Assembly: GCA_007130745.1 (NCBI GenBank)
Contig: SLRW01000156.1
Location: 1 to 9,296 of the forward strand
Source: Gammaproteobacteria bacterium
GTDB taxonomy: Bacteria > Pseudomonadota > Gammaproteobacteria > UBA5335 > SLRW01
Direction of reading: 5' to 3'
Length of the DNA stretch: 9,296 nucleotides
Part shown: positions 6,055-9,296 of the stretch, piece by piece
How positions within the stretch are numbered: the stretch's first letter is position 1
How the letters are laid out: each line of letters begins with the position of its first letter
The notes under the pieces: generated by a model
What the model was told of the DNA's origin: nothing
What the model saw: only the letters and a program-made list of their open reading frames with translations
Database searches by the model: none
Made by a program: the position numbers and the translations under genes

Positions 6055-8151
6055 TCAGGTGTCTGCAGCAACCGATTCGCCGCTGTCGGCGCGGCGCTCT
6101 ATCACCGGAATCCTCAGCGCAGTACCCGCCCTGAGGTGGCCAAGCTCGGCCTCCGGGTTGTACTGGCGGAGCAGCCACAACGGCACCCCGCCATGATCAC
6201 GCGCCAGCGTCCATAACGAATCGCCCGGCTGGACTGTATATTCGCGGCTTTCGACAATATGGTAGCGCTCGAAAAAGGCGCCCTGCCGGTCATCATGCCA
6301 CTGACGTCGCAGACGCTCGAAGGTTTCGGGGTCCGCGCCCGTGAACTCCAGTTGCAAGCGCTGACCGAGCACCACCGGCTGGCCCATGCTGAGCCCGTTG
6401 ATCTGGCGCAGACGAGCTGCACGAATGCCCAGCCAGTCGGCGTAATGCCCCAGAGTCTCGCCATTGTGCACCACAACCGAGCCATCCGGTGCCACGGAGT
6501 AATCCGCATTTCCCGCACTCCCGGTCGGCGCTGTGCGCGCCGTATTGGCGGGCTCACCTCGGGTGGCTACCGGCCGGGCACGGGCTGCGGATGCGACCCG
6601 GGCATCCTGTTGCGATCCCGCAGCGGCGGCCGGAGTCAGGTACAGGCGCTGTCCGGGATAAATGCGGTCCAGGCTCGAAAACTGGTTATAGGCCACCAGA
6701 TCGCCCTGGTTCATACCATAACGACGGGCGATAGCGGAAAGCGTATCGCCGGCACGAACCTTGTGAACCCCATCCGCGGGCAGCTCGCGACCAGCCGTCT
6801 GCTGTCCTCCCACCGGCACCTGCAGATTCTGCCCGGCATAAATTAACTGGCCATTACCCAGATTATTGAAACGGGCCAGCTCCCGGGTGCCAAGGCCATG
6901 ACGGGCGGCAATAGTCGAAAGCGTCTCGCCGCGCTGGACTACATGGGTCAGGGTGCCCCGCTGGCGGGCATGCAGCATACCCGGGTCGAGCATGGCCAGG
7001 GCTTCTTCCATCTCCATGGCCAGTGCCTCATGCGGCAGACGCAGCTCAACCCCCCGTGGGATACGCATGCTGCCATCCCAGACCCCGGGGCGCAGGGCAG
7101 GGTTATTCGCCCGCAAGGTCGATAAATCGACATACAGCCGCTCGGCCAGCTCATGCGCCTCTATAAAAGCTGGTGTCACGGCAGAAGTATACTGGCGCGG
7201 GGCCTCCCGTTCGATGTCACCAAATATCTCGTCCGCACGACGATGCACCTCCACCGCGGCAAGAAAGGCAGGGTAGAAATTTCGCGAGGCAAAACCGAAA
7301 CGAGGCCCGCGGTACTGCCGCAGAATCACCTCAATGTCTTTGGTACCCAGCTCCCGTACCGCCCGTCGCATCCCGGTCGAGCCATGATTGTAGGCAGTCA
7401 GCGCAAGCGGCCAGGTATCCAGCATGTCAAGATTATGGTCGAGCAGCCGCGCTGCCGCCACGGTGGAGATATAAGGATCCATGCGTTCATCAATCACATC
7501 ATCCACACGCATGAAGCGCTGGCCGGTGGCTCGGGTAAACTGCCACATCCCCGCAGCGCTCACATGCGACCAGGCATAGGGTGTAAATGAGGACTCCACA
7601 TGCGCCAGCGCCGCCAATTCACGCGGCAACCCCATGTCATCCAGTGTCTGGTGGATATGCGCAATAAAGGCGCCGGAACGCACGACACCATCACGGAAGC
7701 GGTCGGCCTGTCCGCGCTGAAAACGGATACGCCCTGCGGCCAGGCGCAACTCTTCGCGACTCACATCCTCGGGGAAAAACGACAGCACCCGGCGGGCTTC
7801 CCCACCCAGATTATCGTGTGGACCCGAGGCCAGTGCACGGAGGATGGATTGGTAGCGCTCGCGGGCACGATTGACAATGGCGCGTTGCTGGCCGGCCGAG
7901 GCGCCGGAGGGGAAACGCACCTCATCGTAAATCACGTTGAGATCGCGCCGGTCGTGCAACAGGCCGCCCTGGCTGTCCACATCGGAGTAAACCTGGACCC
8001 AGAAGGCGACATCCGGCTCGATTTCGGCGGGACGGGGGAACAGCTCCACAGCATTGGCCAGCGCGCTGCCGGAATACAGCAGGCACAGGGCCAGCAGCGC
8101 ACTGCAAAGGCACCGCGAGAATCGGCATTTGGTGGCGCTTGTTGTATTCAA
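6055..8151 (-). CDS. mltD: MltD-type lytic murein transglycosylase with four LysM domains
   Basis: Periplasmic enzyme that cleaves peptidoglycan glycan strands, releasing 1,6-anhydro-muropeptides. It has 698 residues, against about 450 for E. coli MltD. Seen: a signal peptide with core 17-26 and cleavage after ALA at 32. There is no lipobox cysteine at the cleavage site, so unlike E. coli MltD it is probably not a lipoprotein. The transglycosylase domain at about 155-285 carries catalytic E186 in AHVESSF, GMWQF (201-205) and AYNHG (253-257). LysM peptidoglycan-binding modules lie at about 402-446, 462-506, 559-603 and 637-683; an Ala/Arg/Thr-rich linker separates the second and third. The TTG at 8151 is chosen because GGGGAGGAG (8165-8157) lies five bases upstream; an in-frame TTG at 8172 has a weaker site and would bury this ribosome site in coding sequence. 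It is divergent from the crcB pair and is the first gene of the unit with the UMF1 transporter. Confidence 0.95.
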   Translation of the reverse strand: MNTTSATKCRFSRCLCSALLALCLLYSGSALANAVELFPRPAEIEPDVAFWVQVYSDVDSQGGLLHDRRDLNVIYDEVRFPSGASAGQQRAIVNRARERYQSILRALASGPHDNLGGEARRVLSFFPEDVSREELRLAAGRIRFQRGQADRFRDGVVRSGAFIAHIHQTLDDMGLPRELAALAHVESSFTPYAWSHVSAAGMWQFTRATGQRFMRVDDVIDERMDPYISTVAAARLLDHNLDMLDTWPLALTAYNHGSTGMRRAVRELGTKDIEVILRQYRGPRFGFASRNFYPAFLAAVEVHRRADEIFGDIEREAPRQYTSAVTPAFIEAHELAERLYVDLSTLRANNPALRPGVWDGSMRIPRGVELRLPHEALAMEMEEALAMLDPGMLHARQRGTLTHVVQRGETLSTIAARHGLGTRELARFNNLGNGQLIYAGQNLQVPVGGQQTAGRELPADGVHKVRAGDTLSAIARRYGMNQGDLVAYNQFSSLDRIYPGQRLYLTPAAAAGSQQDARVASAARARPVATRGEPANTARTAPTGSAGNADYSVAPDGSVVVHNGETLGHYADWLGIRAARLRQINGLSMGQPVVLGQRLQLEFTGADPETFERLRRQWHDDRQGAFFERYHIVESREYTVQPGDSLWTLARDHGGVPLWLLRQYNPEAELGHLRAGTALRIPVIERRADSGESVAADT

Positions 8152-8174
8152 ACGCGCTCCTCCCCACGACAAGA

Positions 8175-8222
8175 TCCGCCGGGTTTTGCCACCGGCTTGT
8201 ACTTCACCCCGCCCCCGGCGGA
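8175..8222. repeat. Nine-base inverted repeat in the mltD leader
   Basis: TCCGCCGGG (8175-8183) is perfectly complementary to CCCGGCGGA (8214-8222) across a 30-base spacer. In the mltD transcript this would be a long-loop hairpin about ten bases ahead of the ribosome site at 8165-8157. A role in mltD control is possible but is not shown by the sequence. Confidence 0.4.
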
Positions 8223-8239
8223 CTGGCCATGATACACGG

Positions 8240-8268
8240 CTGCCCCTATGATGCCATCATCCGGGCAG
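8240..8268 (+). promoter_or_regulatory. Hairpin in the crcB leader
   Basis: CTGCCC (8240-8245) pairs with GGGCAG (8263-8268). After a 2x2 mismatch, ATGAT (8248-8252) pairs with ATCAT (8256-8260) around a GCC loop. The structure is about 55 bases ahead of crcB. I looked for the conserved GGNGAUG start and pseudoknot of the fluoride (crcB-motif) riboswitch and did not find them. The function is therefore open: a leader structure or a protein-binding dyad. Confidence 0.4.
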
Positions 8269-8278
8269 ATCAGGCTAT

Positions 8279-8301
8279 ATCCGGCTTCAACCCCGGATTT
8301 T
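8279..8301 (+). terminator. Possible attenuator hairpin just before crcB
   Basis: ATCCGG (8279-8284) pairs with CCGGAT (8293-8298) around an eight-base loop, followed by TTT (a T run from 8298 to 8301). It sits five bases before the GGAGG ribosome site (8306-8310). Its position inside the leader, after another hairpin, resembles a transcription attenuator, but the T-run is short. It might equally act on translation. Confidence 0.3.
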
Positions 8302-8322
8302 CGACGGAGGTGCGTGACAGCA

Positions 8323-8700
8323 ATGCCTGAAGCACTGCTTGCCATCGCCCTGGGCGGCGCCATCGGCGGCGCGGCACGCCACGCGCTTGGCGAACTGGTA
8401 CAAAAACTCGCCCGAAGCGATTTTCCCTGGGGCACGCTGAGTGTAAATTTCCTCGGCAGCCTGGGCATTGGCCTGGTGGCACCCGACCTGCTGCCGGAGG
8501 CGCCGGACGGCGCAGACAGCTTGCCGGCCCTGTTCATACTTGTCGGTCTGTTCGGCAGTTTTACCACCGTTTCAACTTTCAGCCAGCAAACCCTGGCCTT
8601 GTTCGAGGCCGGCCACACCCGCCTGGCACTGGGCAATGTGCTGGCTTCAATCGCGCTTTGTGTGGGCGGCGCAGGCCTCGGTTTCGCCCTCGCATCATGA
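8323..8700 (+). CDS. crcB: CrcB/Fluc fluoride channel subunit 1
   Basis: A 125-residue inner-membrane protein of the CrcB/Fluc family, small four-helix channels that export fluoride as dimers. Seen: GGAIGGAARH (11-20) in helix 1, FPWGTLSVNFLG (34-45) with pore-lining N42, GLFGSFTTVSTFS (75-87) in helix 3, and a glycine-rich helix 4. Odd: in the Phe-box stretch the usual TTFSTF is TTVSTF (V83 replaces Phe), and the conserved Glu after it is Q89. The loop between helices 2 and 3 is acidic (D55, E59, D62, D65), while the other loop (1-2) carries R19, K28 and R31; this predicts both termini outside. GGAGG at 8306-8310 precedes ATG 8323 by 12 bases. The in-frame GTG at 8314 is only three bases from GGAGG, too close. 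The stop overlaps the start of the second crcB. Confidence 0.95.
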   Translation: MPEALLAIALGGAIGGAARHALGELVQKLARSDFPWGTLSVNFLGSLGIGLVAPDLLPEAPDGADSLPALFILVGLFGSFTTVSTFSQQTLALFEAGHTRLALGNVLASIALCVGGAGLGFALAS

Positions 8701-9095
8701 ATACGTTCAGGGCTTCCCTCATAGTCGGTCTGGGCAGCGCGCTGGGTGCGGTGCTGCGTTATCTGCTGAGTCTTCCCGCCATCCACACCACATGGCCCTG
8801 GGACACCCTGGCAGCCAACACCAGCGGCGCGCTGGCCATCGGCGTGGTTGCCGCATTGACTGCCAAAGCAAGCGCTAGCCCCTGGCTACCGGCATGGCGC
8901 CTGTTCCTGATGCCGGGTTTGCTGGGCGGCTACACCACCTTTTCTGTGTTCAGCCTGGAATCCATAATGCTGCTTCAGGACGGCAGCACCATGCTGTTTT
9001 GGTTGAATATTTCAGGGAATATCGGTGGCGCGCTGGTTGCTGTGTGGCTGGGCCAGGCCACCAGCCGCCAACTGCTCAGCCACCAGAACTCGTAA
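8697..9095 (+). CDS. crcB: CrcB/Fluc fluoride channel subunit 2
   Basis: A 132-residue CrcB/Fluc protein, four predicted helices, partner of the upstream gene. Seen: GLGSALGAVLRY (11-22), WPWDTLAANTSG (33-44) with N41, GLLGGYTTFSVFSLE (74-88) retaining both Phe-box residues (F82, F85) and E88, and NISGNIGGALVAVWLG (104-119) in helix 4. Basic residues lie at the N-terminus (R5), in the helix 2-3 loop (K57, R68) and at the C-terminus (R124), predicting both ends inside, opposite to subunit 1. The ATG at 8697 overlaps the upstream TGA as ATGA, the classic arrangement for translational coupling. The frame is open upstream to 8658, but that start would overlap more and has no ribosome site. The two subunits most likely form one antiparallel heterodimer. 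Confidence 0.95.
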   Translation: MNTFRASLIVGLGSALGAVLRYLLSLPAIHTTWPWDTLAANTSGALAIGVVAALTAKASASPWLPAWRLFLMPGLLGGYTTFSVFSLESIMLLQDGSTMLFWLNISGNIGGALVAVWLGQATSRQLLSHQNS

Positions 9096-9270
9096 CAACA
9101 TTGTCACAATCTTCCAACTACATGAAAAAAAGGAAGTTGTGTCACCCCGGCCCCCATGTTATCTTCGGCCTGTCTGCACCTTTTTGGGGCAGATTTGAGT
9201 TCTGCCTGACCAGTGATGGGGCACCTGGTTCGGGTGATCTAAAAAACAACGCCCTCTGGAGAATACAATT
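9096..9270 (+). promoter_or_regulatory. Promoter and structured leader of the gene at 9271
   Basis: A -35-like TTGTGT (9137-9142), a 17-base spacer and a -10-like TATCTT (9160-9165) suggest a promoter. A dyad overlaps the -35: ACAA-t-CTTCC (9106-9115) with GGAAG-TTGT (9132-9140), a possible operator. Downstream, TCTGC-A-CC (9173-9180) folds with GG-G-GCAGA (9186-9193) around T5. CACC (9222-9225) can pair with GGTG (9233-9236). The predicted untranslated leader is about 100 bases. No known riboswitch was recognised. Confidence 0.4.
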
Positions 9271-9296
9271 ATGAAAAAACAGCTGCTTGCTTCCGC
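9271..9296 (+). CDS. Start of an exported protein (partial, right edge)
   Basis: Only the first eight full codons are present: MKKQLLAS, followed by the start of an Ala codon. GGAGAA (9258-9263) lies seven bases upstream, an excellent ribosome site. Two lysines followed by leucines are typical of a signal peptide. A long leader with strong ribosome site and an MKK start is common for abundant outer-membrane proteins such as porins, but the product cannot be identified here. Confidence 0.6.

Noticed and set aside
8173..8322. Fluoride riboswitch (crcB motif) before crcB
   Set aside because: Hairpins are present, but the conserved GGNGAUG segment and pseudoknot partner were not found by eye, so the name is not justified.
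1..9296. CRISPR arrays, tRNA or rRNA genes, insertion sequences, attachment sites, phage or defence genes
   Set aside because: No regularly spaced repeats, tRNA-like cloverleaf, transposase motif, integrase or defence domain was seen anywhere in the window.

Overview
The window is a compact, GC-rich stretch of chromosome that looks like a gammaproteobacterium. The grounds are family-level protein resemblance, signal-peptide style and strong GGAG-type ribosome binding sites; I cannot name a genus. It reads as ordinary chromosomal housekeeping and envelope DNA. I saw no insertion sequence, phage gene, CRISPR array, tRNA or rRNA.

Layout, left to right. (1) Positions 1-1705, minus strand: most of a secreted ExeM/NucH-type endonuclease whose 3' end lies beyond the left edge. 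(2) A 121-base AT-rich divergent intergenic region. (3) 1827-2723, plus: a ferritin-like putative diiron protein of the PF10118 'metal-dependent hydrolase' family. (4) A strong bidirectional terminator at 2749-2782, shared with the convergent gene. (5) 2802-4499, minus: ATP-dependent phosphoenolpyruvate carboxykinase (pckA) with several unusual residues in its substrate site. (6) 4661-6031, minus: an UMF1-family major facilitator transporter. (7) 6055-8151, minus: an MltD-type lytic transglycosylase with four LysM modules. (8) A divergent leader with two hairpins. (9) 8323-8700 and 8697-9095, plus: two overlapping crcB genes encoding a pair of small fluoride channel subunits. (10) A promoter and structured leader, then the first nine codons of an apparently exported protein at 9271.

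Working together: mltD and the UMF1 transporter are 23 bases apart and probably co-transcribed, so a peptidoglycan-cleaving enzyme and a permease may be functionally linked. A hairpin with a T-run after the transporter gene suggests that pckA is a separate unit. The two crcB genes overlap by four bases (ATGA) and have opposite predicted membrane orientation, which fits an antiparallel heterodimeric Fluc channel. The secreted nuclease and the diiron protein are divergent and share one control region.

No clearly new system is present. The most interesting points are the asymmetric Fluc pair and its leader, the divergent PckA substrate-site motifs, and the mltD-transporter pairing.
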